Positions 1 through 8,975 of a DNA stretch of 64,000 nt are shown here, piece after piece (position 1 is the first letter of the stretch; each line of letters begins with the position of its first letter). Under the pieces are notes generated by a model. It saw nothing but the letters and a program-made list of their open reading frames with translations, was not told the origin of the DNA and made no database searches. The stretch spans positions 43,377 to 107,376 of the forward strand of contig NZ_JPMI01000391.1 of assembly GCF_000733295.1 (NCBI RefSeq), given 5' to 3'. A program made the translations under genes and the position numbers. The DNA comes from Archangium violaceum Cb vi76. Its GTDB lineage: Bacteria > Myxococcota > Myxococcia > Myxococcales > Myxococcaceae.

Positions 1-1757
1 GTCCGCGCGTAGTTCTGCTGCACCTTGACGATGTCGCCAATGTGCTCGGTGAACCGGCCCACGTCCTCGAGCAGCGTGAGCAACTCCTCGCGGTCACTCA
101 GCAGGGTCTCTCCCAGCTTGCTCAGGAAGGGCGTCACATGCCGGCCGCGCTCGTCCCGCGTGAGGAAGGTGCCAACATCGGCCTGGTGCTCCTGGAGCAT
201 GCCCGCCACCCGTCCCACCTGCTCGAGCCGCATCTGGCCCATCCGCTCCCGGGCGAGCTGCGCCGCGGTGTAGACGCTGTTGAGCACGTTGCCTACGTTG
301 TGCAGCACGTTGGTGGCGATCTCCGCCATGCCCGCGCGCCGGGCCGTCAGCACCAGCCGGTCATGCACGTCCTGGAGCTCTCGCGTGCGCTCCTCCACCC
401 GTTGCTCCAGGTGCTCGTTGGCCTGGCGCAGCGCCTCCTCGCGATGCTGGACCTTGTCGGCCATGGACCGGATGGCCCGCGCCAGCTGCCCCAGCTCGTC
501 CTCGCGGGAGGTGTCCAGCTCCACGTGGAAGTCACCGGCGGCCACCCGCTCCGCGGCCTGGGTGAAGGCCAGCATCGGGCGGGTGACGTGCCGCCGGAGC
601 ACCCAGGACATGATGGCCAGCTCCGCCAGCAGCGCCACGAGGCCCACCACCAGCACCTGGCGCGCGGCGCGGAGCGCGGGTTGGGACACCACACGCTCGG
701 GCAGCACCGTGACGAAGTTCCAGCTGGGACCCTCGAGCCGTGACATGCCGATGTACACTTCATGCTCCGGCAGCTCCGCCACCGTCTGTCCGGCCGGGCC
801 GTGGCGCACCCGCTCGAAGATGCTCCGCAGGTCGCGCTGCTGCTGCTCGGTGACGCTGGGGGCGTCCTCGCTGTTCCGCCCGGCGCTGCCCGGGAGGTAA
901 TAGACGCCCGTGTCGCCCTCCCGGGTGAACCGCGGGTGGGCGATGAGCTGACCGTCATCGCGGAAGAGCAGGTTGTACGCGCCCGGGAGATGGTCGTTGA
1001 TGGTGCGCGTCATCAACTCCTGGATGAGCACGTCGTGGCCGATCGTCGCGACGTGCCGGCCTTCCAGGTCCAGCGGCGTGGAGACCGAGACCATCCAGCT
1101 CTTGTCCACCGGATCCGGGTAGATGCCGCACCAGACCGTCTTCCGCTGGGGGTTCTTCCCGGGCTCGCTCAGCTCGTAGAACTCGAGCCCGAGGAAGGAC
1201 TGGGTGCTCTCGGCGTCCTGGGTCCACGTGGGGCGCTCCGGCCAGTAGAGCACCAGCGCGTTCTCCGGCAGCACGACGTAGGTGTTGGTGAAGCGCGTGT
1301 GCAGGGCGGGCCCGTATTGGGCGAGCACGTCATATGCGGCCAGGATGCTCCGGCGCAGCCCCTCGTCGAGCGGAACCCCCTGGGGAACCATGAGGCCCGG
1401 CATCCTCGTGCCGTCGAAGAGCTCGGGGCGGTTGCGGACGCTGCCGTCGGACAGCCGGACGAAGAGGTTGTCGAAACGCGCGCCCACCTCCTCGGGAGAC
1501 AGGGCGCGCAGCCTCTCCTCCAGGGCCTTCTTCAGGACGGCGTGGTTGTCCTGCGCCAGCACGAAGATGCCCTGCTCGCGCTGGCTGCGCTCCACCACGT
1601 ACCGCTCCAGCCTCGCGAGGTTCTCGGCCCGCACCGATTGCAGCACGTGCAGGTAGCTGAAGAGCGTGGCCAGGGCGACCACTCCCGCGATCCGCGCCCC
1701 CATCTGCAGGAGCGTCGAGCGCGACAGGGAGGAAGAGGGACGGAGGGAGAACGGCAT
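1..1757 (-). CDS. Membrane sensor histidine kinase, 3' end cut by window edge
   Basis: This is a transmembrane two-component sensor kinase reading leftwards out of the window; 585 codons are present and no stop is reached. Residues about 14-36 form the first membrane segment. A long periplasmic region follows with the feel of a dCache sensor. A second membrane segment lies near residue 372 (VLVVGLVALLAELAIMSWVL) and is followed by a HAMP-like stretch and a coiled coil. The phospho-acceptor box is the myxobacterial type VLHNVGNVLNSV, with the candidate His at residue 486 (codon 300-302). The ATP-binding domain must lie beyond the left edge. The start at 1757 places the first membrane segment correctly, although no clear ribosome site is seen. 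Ligand and partner regulator cannot be told from here. Confidence 0.85.
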   Translation of the reverse strand, partial: MPFSLRPSSSLSRSTLLQMGARIAGVVALATLFSYLHVLQSVRAENLARLERYVVERSQREQGIFVLAQDNHAVLKKALEERLRALSPEEVGARFDNLFVRLSDGSVRNRPELFDGTRMPGLMVPQGVPLDEGLRRSILAAYDVLAQYGPALHTRFTNTYVVLPENALVLYWPERPTWTQDAESTQSFLGLEFYELSEPGKNPQRKTVWCGIYPDPVDKSWMVSVSTPLDLEGRHVATIGHDVLIQELMTRTINDHLPGAYNLLFRDDGQLIAHPRFTREGDTGVYYLPGSAGRNSEDAPSVTEQQQRDLRSIFERVRHGPAGQTVAELPEHEVYIGMSRLEGPSWNFVTVLPERVVSQPALRAARQVLVVGLVALLAELAIMSWVLRRHVTRPMLAFTQAAERVAAGDFHVELDTSREDELGQLARAIRSMADKVQHREEALRQANEHLEQRVEERTRELQDVHDRLVLTARRAGMAEIATNVLHNVGNVLNSVYTAAQLARERMGQMRLEQVGRVAGMLQEHQADVGTFLTRDERGRHVTPFLSKLGETLLSDREELLTLLEDVGRFTEHIGDIVKVQQNYAR

Positions 1758-1941
1758 GATGCGGCCTCTGTCGGGCGGAAGTTTCCAATTCTAGACAGTA
1801 CGCCTTCCTTGAAGTCCCAACTATTGAGAAGCTCCCTGATTTTCTTGGGGATCAGCCGTGTGGTGGGAACGGAGAATTCGTAGGGGGAAAGGCAACACCC
1901 TGCGTCATGCGCCGATAATTCAGCTGAAAGGCCTACACTCC

Positions 1942-3150
1942 ATGACCACGCTCTCCAAGATCTCCAGCCCGTCCGTTCCAGTGAAGGCCTCGCGTTCCTC
2001 CGAGGTGACGTCTCCCCAGGCTGCCCCGGCGGCTCCCGTGGCCGCGCGCGCGGAGGTGCGCCGCCCGGTGGATGGATTCGAGCCGGCACCCGCCCGCTCG
2101 AACTTCGTGGACCGTCCCACGGGGCAGCGCCCGGGCTCGCGGCCGCTCCACCTGCTGGGGGACGCGCTGGTGGTGCCGGCGTCCACCGCGCGCAAGACGG
2201 AGCCCACCGGCCCGGTGGAGCCCAGGCCCACGCCGACGGGCGCGCCCGTCATCGCCGTGTTCGACGGCGGCGTGGATACGAAGCACACGGACCTGGACGG
2301 ATCCATGTGGACCAACCCGGGCGAGGTGGCGGGAGACGGCCTCGACAACGACGGCAACGGCATCGAGGACGACATCCACGGCTTCAACGTGGGCTTCGGC
2401 TCGGGCGATCCGATGCAGGGCGCGGGCACGGATCACGGCACGCACGTGGCGGGCATCATCGCCGCCGAGGACAACGGCGAGGGCAACACCGGCGTGGCCG
2501 CGGGCAAGGCGCAAATCCTGTCGGTGGGAGGCCTCTACGACGGAGAGGATCTGCTGACGAACTTCGAGCGCGCGGTGGACTACGTGGTGGACATGAAGTC
2601 CAAGGGCGCCAACATCCGCGCGGTGAACGCGAGCTTCGGTGACGAGTTCCGGGACGCGGCCTCGCAGGAGCGCTGGACGAGCGCGGTGCGGAAGCTGGCG
2701 GACGCGGACATCCTGCTGGTGGCGGCCACCGCCAACGGCCACGGCAGCAACATGAACAAGGTGGCGGACTACCCGGCCAACGTGGACCTGCCCAACGTCA
2801 TCACCGTGGCGTCCATGGACAAGAACAACGACAAGCTCGCGAGCTACTCGTCCCATGGCGACAAGGTGGTGGAGCTGGCCGCGGTGGGCGAGGACGTGCT
2901 GAGCACCGTGCCCGGCAACCGCTGGGAGGAGATGAGCGGCACCTCCATGGCCACCCCGCGCGTGGCGGCCACCGCGGCGCTGATGTTCGCCGAGAACCCG
3001 GACCTCACGGCCGCCGAGGTGCGCGACCTGCTGGTGAAGACGGTGGAGGTGGATCCAGACCTGAAGGGGAAGGTGAGCACCAGCGGCAAGCTGGACCTCG
3101 AGGCCGCCGTGGCCGCCGCTCGCGCCTCGGCCGCCCGGTCCGCGGCCTGA
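1942..3150 (+). CDS. S8 family serine peptidase (subtilase)
   Basis: A subtilisin-like protease of 402 residues. The catalytic triad is visible: Asp108 in VIAVFDGGVD, His165 in DHGTHVAG and Ser335 in SGTSMATP, with Asn265 as the likely oxyanion residue. An Asp/Gly/Asn-rich insert between the Asp and His blocks (GDGLDNDGNGIEDD) resembles a calcium-binding loop. The first roughly 100 residues are Ala/Pro/Ser-rich and low in structure. They contain no hydrophobic signal peptide, so the export route is unclear. The ATG at 1942 is chosen over a GTG 28 codons upstream because the extra residues are Trp/Arg-rich and look non-coding; the ribosome site is weak either way. It diverges from the sensor kinase. 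Confidence 0.88.
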   Translation: MTTLSKISSPSVPVKASRSSEVTSPQAAPAAPVAARAEVRRPVDGFEPAPARSNFVDRPTGQRPGSRPLHLLGDALVVPASTARKTEPTGPVEPRPTPTGAPVIAVFDGGVDTKHTDLDGSMWTNPGEVAGDGLDNDGNGIEDDIHGFNVGFGSGDPMQGAGTDHGTHVAGIIAAEDNGEGNTGVAAGKAQILSVGGLYDGEDLLTNFERAVDYVVDMKSKGANIRAVNASFGDEFRDAASQERWTSAVRKLADADILLVAATANGHGSNMNKVADYPANVDLPNVITVASMDKNNDKLASYSSHGDKVVELAAVGEDVLSTVPGNRWEEMSGTSMATPRVAATAALMFAENPDLTAAEVRDLLVKTVEVDPDLKGKVSTSGKLDLEAAVAAARASAARSAA

Positions 3151-3162
3151 TGCCCGGAGACC

Positions 3163-3606
3163 TCAGGGCTCCTGGGGTGGCCGTGGCTCGGAAGTCCGGG
3201 CCTCCTGCCCGGAGGGGGGCTGTGCGCCGGAAGGCGTGAGCCGCCCCTGCTGCTGTACCCCGCGGAGCTCCGCGCTCTTCCACGGCCAGTGCCCCTCGAG
3301 CTCCACGGCGAGGGTGAAGCTCAGGAAGGTGCGGATGAGCACGATGAGCCCGAGCACGATGACACCTCGCAACGTGGGCTCCTCGCTCACGGTGCGGATG
3401 ATGTCGGCGGCGACGAGCAGCTCCAGCCCGAGCAGGATGGCGCGGCCGACCTTCTCCCGGAAGCTGCGGAAGGCCTGTTCACCGCCCCCGCGGCGGTAGT
3501 GGGCGAGCACCAGCACGATGGACACGAGCGTGCCCACCACCATCACCGCCACGCCCGCGCCCTCGAAGAGGCGCGCCGAGAGTGCTATCCACGCCGTGAA
3601 GTCCAT
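3163..3606 (-). CDS. DUF1622 family membrane protein
   Basis: A 147-residue integral membrane protein of the DUF1622 family, function unknown. About three membrane segments are visible (residues about 12-36, 55-70 and 78-100). The sequence around FRSFREKVGRAILLGLELLVAADIIRT is the most recognisable family block. The C-terminal 35 residues are hydrophilic, Pro/Gln-rich and probably cytoplasmic. The gene converges with the subtilase, with only 12 bp between the stops, so the two probably share terminator sequence. The ATG at 3606 begins directly at the first hydrophobic segment and fits family length. Confidence 0.85.
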   Translation of the reverse strand: MDFTAWIALSARLFEGAGVAVMVVGTLVSIVLVLAHYRRGGGEQAFRSFREKVGRAILLGLELLVAADIIRTVSEEPTLRGVIVLGLIVLIRTFLSFTLAVELEGHWPWKSAELRGVQQQGRLTPSGAQPPSGQEARTSEPRPPQEP

Positions 3607-3778
3607 GCCCGCCTCTCAGTCTTGGCTCTCGGTGCCCGGAGGGCAGCCAGGCTCGTGGCCCATGCGCGAGCGCAGTGTTATTCTCGAGCTTCATACTCTG
3701 CGCGAAGCGGTCATGCCCGGGCGAGCGGCCCGGAGCCGTATGGGCTCCTTCAGTGTCATGCAGTGCGCGCCCGGTGTG

Positions 3779-4786
3779 TCAGATGGCCGAAGCCGCGTCC
3801 GACAGGGAATGGGCCGTGTACGGAGCACTCGGACGCTCCGCCAGGTCTCGGAAGTACCGGAGCGTCTCCCTCAGGCCATCCTCCAGCCGCACCCGTGGCT
3901 CCCAGCCGAGCAGCTTTCGCGCCCGGGTGATGTCCGGCCGGTGCTGCTTCGGTTCATCCCTGGGCAGCGGCTCGAGGGTGATGCGGCTGCTTCCACCCAT
4001 GGCATCGCGCACCGCCTCGGCGAACTGGAGGAGGGTCATCTCGCGCGGGTTGCCGATGTTCACCGGCTCCTCCACGTCCGACATCGCCAGCCGCACGATG
4101 CCGTCGATGAGATCCGACACGTAGCAGAACGAGCGCGTCTGGCTCCCATCTCCGAAGAGGGTGAAGTCCTCGCCCCGGAGCGCCTGCCCCACGAAGGTGG
4201 GCACCACGCGTCCATCATCGAGCCGCATGCGCGGCCCATACGTGTTGAAGATACGCGCGATGCGGGTCCGCACCTGGTGCACGCGGCGGTACGCCGCCAC
4301 GAGGGCCTCGCCGTAGCGCTTGGCCTCGTCGTAGCAGGAGCGCGGGCCGATGGGATTCACATGGCCCCAGTACTCCTCGCGCTGCGGGTGGACCAGCGGG
4401 TCCCCGTAGATCTCCGACGTGGAGGCCTGGAGGAACACCGCGTTCTGCTGGTGCGCCAGCCGCAGACCATTCTCCGTGCCGAGCGCGCCCACGCGCAGCG
4501 TCTCGATGGGCCACCGCGCGTAGTCGATGGGCGAGGCCGGCGAGGCCATGTTGAAGACGTAGTGCACTGGCCCGTCGAAGCTGAATGGCTCGGTGATGTC
4601 GTGGTGCAACGAGATGAAGCGCTTGTTCATCCGCAGCCCGGCGAGGTTGCGTTCATCCCCGGTGATGAAGTTGTCCAGACTGATGACCTCGGAGGCGCCA
4701 TCCGCGAGCAGCCGCTCGCACAGGTGCGATCCGAGGAATCCCGCTCCCCCCAATACGACGGCCCGCTTCCCGAGCATTCGATTCAT
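3779..4786 (-). CDS. UDP-glucuronate decarboxylase (UDP-xylose synthase), extended SDR
   Basis: An NAD-dependent extended short-chain dehydrogenase of 335 residues, best matched to UDP-glucuronate decarboxylase, which makes UDP-xylose for surface polysaccharide. The N-terminal NAD fold shows [12 protein letters not shown]. The diagnostic block [14 protein letters not shown] is followed by [20 protein letters not shown], which supplies the Ser and the YxxxK catalytic pair. The later stretch [19 protein letters not shown] is also typical of the family. The start at 4786 (MNRML) is chosen because about 46 upstream codons are basic and uncharacteristic; an internal ATG at 4777 is an alternative. 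It stands alone here with no glycosyltransferase next to it. Confidence 0.88.
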   Translation of the reverse strand: MNRMLGKRAVVLGGAGFLGSHLCERLLADGASEVISLDNFITGDERNLAGLRMNKRFISLHHDITEPFSFDGPVHYVFNMASPASPIDYARWPIETLRVGALGTENGLRLAHQQNAVFLQASTSEIYGDPLVHPQREEYWGHVNPIGPRSCYDEAKRYGEALVAAYRRVHQVRTRIARIFNTYGPRMRLDDGRVVPTFVGQALRGEDFTLFGDGSQTRSFCYVSDLIDGIVRLAMSDVEEPVNIGNPREMTLLQFAEAVRDAMGGSSRITLEPLPRDEPKQHRPDITRARKLLGWEPRVRLEDGLRETLRYFRDLAERPSAPYTAHSLSDAASAI

Positions 4787-4945
4787 GCGCGGGAGGCTGG
4801 TGCCGCACGTGGCTTCCAGGGAGCGGTGGCCGCACATGCCGGGGATGTGAGGGTTGACTGCCCGACATGCCACGAGGGCCGCGCCCGGCGGACGGCGGCG
4901 ATGGCGTTCTCCTCCGCACGGCATCCCGGCCTCGGCCGCGGTGGG

Positions 4946-5395
4946 TCACCCGGGCGGCAGCGGGGTGTACGTACCGCCCCGGGACTCCACGGCCTGGCGG
5001 ATGGCCCGCTCGAACTCCTCGCGTTGGGCGAACATGCGGATGCCCCCCAACGTGATGTTGGCCATCGTCACGCCCATCTCGACGAAGCTCGTGCTGAACA
5101 GCACATTGAGGGAGTTGAGCCGTGGCATGAGGCGCAGGCCCAGCTCGGTCAGCTCGGTCCGCGCCTCGGTGGTGTAGAGCACCATGCCCTCCCAGTCGTG
5201 GAAGATGTCCATCTTCCCCAGGTTGCTGGCGGCGAACTCATTGATGACCGCCACGGCGACCCGGCAGAACTCCGCGTCGAACAGGGCGCCGCGGAACCTC
5301 AACACGAGGACATGGGGAGCGGGGTTCCACTGACGCAGCTCCCCGTTGGGGGACGTCCACGTCCGGGTTCCATTCTCGAGCGGCCGGGAGAGCAT
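4946..5395 (-). CDS. Hypothetical protein, possibly SpoIIAA/STAS-like fold
   Basis: A soluble protein of 149 residues that I do not recognise at family level. The pattern of an N-terminal beta strand (HVLVLRFRGALFDAEF), an amphipathic helix, then KMDIFHDWEGMVLYTTEARTELTEL resembles small myxobacterial proteins with a SpoIIAA-like alpha/beta fold. That comparison is by eye only. It has no signal peptide and no membrane segment. It lies upstream (in transcription order) of the decarboxylase with a 159 bp gap, so joint expression is possible but not shown. Confidence 0.65.
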   Translation of the reverse strand: MLSRPLENGTRTWTSPNGELRQWNPAPHVLVLRFRGALFDAEFCRVAVAVINEFAASNLGKMDIFHDWEGMVLYTTEARTELTELGLRLMPRLNSLNVLFSTSFVEMGVTMANITLGGIRMFAQREEFERAIRQAVESRGGTYTPLPPG

Positions 5396-5419
5396 GGGGA
5401 GCGGTCAGTATGACACGCC

Positions 5420-5581
5420 TTACTCGGTATACAGCGTCACGCCGAGTCCGGGCCGGAAGGTGCCGATGGCGAGGGTCTCCGCGTTGGGCACGGTGGCCAG
5501 CCCCACCATCACGTCAGTGCCCGACGTCGTCTCGAAGCCGGTGATGGCCAGGGCGAGCAGGGCGATGCTCAGGGGTCGCAT
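5420..5581 (-). CDS. Small secreted or membrane protein, 53 residues
   Basis: A short reading frame supported by a strong ribosome site (GGAGGAG, 6-7 bases before the ATG at 5581). The protein opens with MRPLSIALLALAITGF, a plausible signal peptide or anchor, leaving about 35 residues of mature peptide with no Cys. The frame could be extended to 5623 but the upstream codons lie outside the ribosome site. Function unknown. It may be a remnant of a longer secreted protein, because nothing after the leader forms an obvious domain. Confidence 0.5.
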   Translation of the reverse strand: MRPLSIALLALAITGFETTSGTDVMVGLATVPNAETLAIGTFRPGLGVTLYTE

Positions 5582-5641
5582 GGGGTGTCTCCTCCAGAAA
5601 AGGGCGGAGCACATACCACCCACGCGTTGAGGAGGACCACG

Positions 5642-5705
5642 CGCTCTCTGTGAGAGCGGGCTCCTTCGTCACCAGGATTGACGCCGTGTACGAGGTACCT
5701 CGTAC
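5642..5705. promoter_or_regulatory. Two hairpin/palindrome elements after the CBS gene
   Basis: Two inverted repeats lie in the gap between the cystathionine beta-synthase stop and the small secreted protein. One is a perfect 18 bp palindrome, GTACGAGGTACCTCGTAC, at 5688-5705. The other is a 7 bp stem CGCTCTC/GAGAGCG with a 3-base loop at 5642-5658. Either could end cbs transcription, but neither has a U tract. The 18 bp palindrome could also be an operator for the small gene. Confidence 0.4.
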
Positions 5706-5712
5706 GGCCCGC

Positions 5713-7089
5713 TCAGCGCAGCTTGCGCCGCAGATGGTTGAGCAGGTCGATGCGGGTGATGAGGCCGATGAAATCCTCGCCATCCACGACGATGGGCACG
5801 AAGCCCTTGTCGAGCAGCGGGAGCAGCTCGCGCACGGGAGTGCGGACGTCCACGGTCTGCAGGCGCGTGGTCATGATGTCGCGCACCGGCAGGCGCAGGC
5901 GCGTCTCGTCGTCGATGGCCGCGAGCAGCAGGTCCGACTCGTCGATCATCCCCACCACCTTGTTGCCCTCGAGCACCGGCAGTTGGGAGACCTCGTAGAG
6001 CTTCATGCGCCCGTAGGCGACGAGCAGCGTGTCATGGGGGGACAGCGTGACGACGGCCCGCTCGGCATAGCGGCGGGTGATGACGTCGCGCAGGTCGCCG
6101 TGGGCCTGGCGGGGCAGGAAGCCCTGGTCCGCCATCCAGAAGTCGTTGAACATCTTGGAGAGGTACTTGTTGCCGCTGTCGCAGACGAAGGTGCACACGC
6201 GCTTGGGCGTGGTCTGCTCACGGCAGTAGCGCAGCGCCGCGGCGATGAGCGTGCCGGAAGAGGAGCCCGCGAGGATGCCGGCCTTCTTGAGCACCAGGCG
6301 CGCCGTCTCGAGGCTCTCCTTGTCGGAGATGGTGTAGGCCTTCTTCACGCGGGTGAGGTCCGCGTTGGGCGGGAGGAAGTCCTCGCCAATGCCCTCGACG
6401 ACCCAGGAGCCGGCCTTGCCCATCTTGCCCGTCTGCACGTACTCGGTGAGCACGGAGCCCTCGGGGTCCGCGAGCACCATCTCGCACGAGGGGATGGCCC
6501 TGGCGAAGTAGCGCGAGAGGCCCGCGATGGTGCCGCCGGAGCCGACGCCGCACACCATGGCATCCAGGCGGTTGTCGAGCTGGGCGGCGATCTCCGGGCC
6601 GGTGGTGGTCTCGTGGGCCAGGGGGTTGGCGGGGTTGGCGAACTGGTTGACGTAGAAGCCTCCCAGCTCGCGGGCGATGCGCTCGGCCATGTCCTGGTAG
6701 TAGTCCGGGTGGCCCTTCTCCACGTCCGAGCGGGTCATGACGACCTCGGCGCCGAGCGACTTGAGGTGGAGCACCTTCTCCTGGCTCATCTTGTCCGGAA
6801 TCACGAGGGTGAGCCGGTAGCCCTTCTGGGCGGCGACGAGCGCGAGGCCCAGGCCGGTGTTGCCGGCGGTGGCCTCGACGAGGTGCTTCTGGTGGGGACC
6901 GAGCTGGCCGGCCTGCTCGGCGGCCGTCACCATGGACAGGCCGATGCGATCCTTGATGGAGCCGCCAGGGTTGTGGCTCTCCAGCTTGAGGTAGAGCTCA
7001 CACGGGCCGGTGTCGAGCTGGGTCACCCTCACCATGGGGGTGTTTCCGATGAGGCCAATCAGGTCGGTGGGCTGTGGTGCGGAGCGCAT
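5713..7089 (-). CDS. Cystathionine beta-synthase, PLP enzyme with C-terminal CBS pair
   Basis: A PLP-dependent fold-type II enzyme of 458 residues that condenses serine and homocysteine, or acts as a cysteine-synthase-like enzyme. The PLP lysine is Lys46 in NPGGSIKDR. GNTGLGLALVAA and the later GVGSGGTIAGLSRYF form the phosphate-binding parts, and SGNKYLSKMFNDFWM closes the catalytic domain. Residues about 335-458 form two CBS motifs (MKLYEVSQLPVLEGNKVVGMI; LLPLLDKGFVPIVVDGEDFIGLI). There is no haem-binding N-terminal extension. The start at 7089 fits family length; 28 further codons upstream look non-coding. It is 50 bp after the immunity gene and could be read from the same transcript. Confidence 0.92.
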   Translation of the reverse strand: MRSAPQPTDLIGLIGNTPMVRVTQLDTGPCELYLKLESHNPGGSIKDRIGLSMVTAAEQAGQLGPHQKHLVEATAGNTGLGLALVAAQKGYRLTLVIPDKMSQEKVLHLKSLGAEVVMTRSDVEKGHPDYYQDMAERIARELGGFYVNQFANPANPLAHETTTGPEIAAQLDNRLDAMVCGVGSGGTIAGLSRYFARAIPSCEMVLADPEGSVLTEYVQTGKMGKAGSWVVEGIGEDFLPPNADLTRVKKAYTISDKESLETARLVLKKAGILAGSSSGTLIAAALRYCREQTTPKRVCTFVCDSGNKYLSKMFNDFWMADQGFLPRQAHGDLRDVITRRYAERAVVTLSPHDTLLVAYGRMKLYEVSQLPVLEGNKVVGMIDESDLLLAAIDDETRLRLPVRDIMTTRLQTVDVRTPVRELLPLLDKGFVPIVVDGEDFIGLITRIDLLNHLRRKLR

Positions 7090-7139
7090 GGCGGCGCACT
7101 GTACACGAGCGCGAGTGCTCCCAGGTGTGGGCGGGCGTC

Positions 7140-8159
7140 TCAGTCGAGGAACCGGCGCCACCAGCGGCGCCACTCCTCTTCATCAGCGGCTTTGCCCTGG
7201 TTTCCGAGGTGGTCCCAGGGAAATGGCTCCTGCCAGGGCTCCAACACCCGTGCGAGCTCGCGATATGCGGGGAGCGACTGGCCGTGAGCGGTGTCTCCCG
7301 CTTCAGGCTCTGGCCCCAGGGTCACGAGGACTCGCTCTCTGTCCAACGCATGCACATCCGTGGAAGGGGAGTGGAGCCGGGCGCGGAGGCCCGGGGCTCC
7401 TCCCAACTCGCCAAGCATTGGCTCTCCGAGGAAATTCATCCAGTGGACGCCATCCACCTTCACGCCCAGTTCGTCACGAATTCCGGCATCGCGAACGTCG
7501 AAGCCAGGGTGCCGGAAAATCAGAGGGCGCAGGGTGTCGAGCCGGCCGAGTCTGGGATACGCGACGTCCAACGCGAGCCCGGCGTGCCCAGAGGCGAAGG
7601 GAAGGCGAGCGGCCAACTCGAGGGCGAGCTCCCGTACGGAACTGGCACTGCGTTCATCGAGATACTCCGTGGGCAGGGTGACACGGAGGACGCTCGCTCT
7701 ATCGGGTGAGGCTTGTCGCCAGGGAACGCGGGCGTGGTACTCGAAGGAGAAGCCGCTGTCCTGTGTGCCATGGATGCCGAAGTAGGGATCCGCACCATCC
7801 TTCAAGAGCTGGGAGGCCTCATCGCGCGTGTAGTCCTCCGCGTATCGCTGCTCCTTCGGATTCAGGGTGGCTCGAATCTGCTCCCAGCCTCTGTCATCCA
7901 GCTCGCCAGGTTCCCAATCACAGCAGGTGTATTGCGACAGAGCGGCCGGGTAGGCGCTGACAGCGCGCAGGTAGCTGTCGAGCGCGTGGGACACCTCAGC
8001 GGCGATATCGAAGTGGTCGCGGGGCACGAAGAAGACGATGCGCACGACATCTCGGGCGATGAGGCGCTCCCAGTGATTCGTGACCTCCCCTGTCTCGGGG
8101 GACCAGGACGTATAGGGGATGGGCCCTGGGATTCGGACTCGCGGGCGGAATGACGTCAT
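7140..8159 (-). CDS. DUF3396 / type VI immunity family protein
   Basis: A 339-residue cytoplasmic protein of the DUF3396 (type VI immunity) family. Recognisable pieces are LPTEYLDE, ELALELAARLPFASGHAGLALD and VDGVHWMNFLGEPMLGELGG, and the C-terminal part has the PEAGDTAHGQSLPAYRELARVLEPW signature region. It starts 8 bp after the stop of the secreted nuclease-like protein upstream, the standard toxin-then-immunity order, so it most likely neutralises that protein. The ATG at 8159 is preferred to a start 19 codons earlier, which would overlap the effector gene. Confidence 0.85.
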   Translation of the reverse strand: MTSFRPRVRIPGPIPYTSWSPETGEVTNHWERLIARDVVRIVFFVPRDHFDIAAEVSHALDSYLRAVSAYPAALSQYTCCDWEPGELDDRGWEQIRATLNPKEQRYAEDYTRDEASQLLKDGADPYFGIHGTQDSGFSFEYHARVPWRQASPDRASVLRVTLPTEYLDERSASSVRELALELAARLPFASGHAGLALDVAYPRLGRLDTLRPLIFRHPGFDVRDAGIRDELGVKVDGVHWMNFLGEPMLGELGGAPGLRARLHSPSTDVHALDRERVLVTLGPEPEAGDTAHGQSLPAYRELARVLEPWQEPFPWDHLGNQGKAADEEEWRRWWRRFLD

Positions 8160-8167
8160 GGGCTCAT

Positions 8168-8950
8168 CTACTGGAGAACGATGCCACGCTGAGGAGTGAT
8201 GAGTGCCGGAAGGCACTCACCGCCGAGGCGTGCATAGGACGTCATCTGTGCCACCACTTCGGCGGTCCACGGATTGGTACCCACATCGTAGCCACAGGGG
8301 AACTTGAGATCGTAGATGCACTGAAGCCGGGTGATGTTCCGGGTGAAGTGGATGACGATGTCCGGTTGCAACGAGCCTTCCCACCTGTCGGTGAGCAGCA
8401 CCTCTTTGGTGAGGTCGTCTTTCCGAAGGCGTGGCTCGATGGAGACGTTGTCGGGGAACTTTTCCGAGAGTCGGCGCTGGATGCACTCGAAAGCGGTGGC
8501 GTGCTTGAGCTTTCCAAGATGTCTTCGCCAGGTGGGGGCGAGTTTCTCACTGACGGTGGGTTCTTTGCTGCACTCGGAATCAGGCAGGGAGCGCCCTTTT
8601 CCGAAGAGCTCATCATCCACCTGGGTGTTGGCCTCCTTGGCGCATGCGACCAGGATCTCCTCGACGGCTTTCTTCTGGGCCTCGTCGAGGAACCTGCTCA
8701 CGGTGATGAATCCTTGGAGGGCCTCGGTGGCTTGAATAACCTTCTTGAGTACCTGTCCTGCCCGGACCGCACCCGGTGCGAGGAGCTCCCCGGTACTCGC
8801 ATTGACTGGGGCGCCACATGCCGCGCCACATGACTGGTGGAACTGAGTGCGCGCGCCAGCGTGCTGCCCACCCCAGGAGAGCTGGGGCTGCGCAGGTGCG
8901 GTCAGAGGCCCGAATAGAACAGCGAGAACGATGACTACTGCTTTATTCAT
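8168..8950 (-). CDS. Secreted putative nuclease effector (PD-(D/E)xK-like C-terminus)
   Basis: A 260-residue protein with a signal peptide (MNKAVVIVLAVLFGPLTAPA). A Cys-containing middle region follows, and then a C-terminal domain reading PDIVIHF, about 12 residues, CIYDLKFPC. The spacing PD...D-x-K and the preceding acidic and basic helices fit a restriction-endonuclease-fold toxin; this is inference from motif spacing. The adjacent DUF3396 immunity gene supports a toxic role. It begins 25 bp after the PurA-like gene on the same strand, so it may belong to that transcript. Which secretion route it uses is not evident. No loader gene lies in the window. Confidence 0.7.
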   Translation of the reverse strand: MNKAVVIVLAVLFGPLTAPAQPQLSWGGQHAGARTQFHQSCGAACGAPVNASTGELLAPGAVRAGQVLKKVIQATEALQGFITVSRFLDEAQKKAVEEILVACAKEANTQVDDELFGKGRSLPDSECSKEPTVSEKLAPTWRRHLGKLKHATAFECIQRRLSEKFPDNVSIEPRLRKDDLTKEVLLTDRWEGSLQPDIVIHFTRNITRLQCIYDLKFPCGYDVGTNPWTAEVVAQMTSYARLGGECLPALITPQRGIVLQ

Positions 8951-8975
8951 GGGTGGTAGTTCGCTCATTTTGCTC

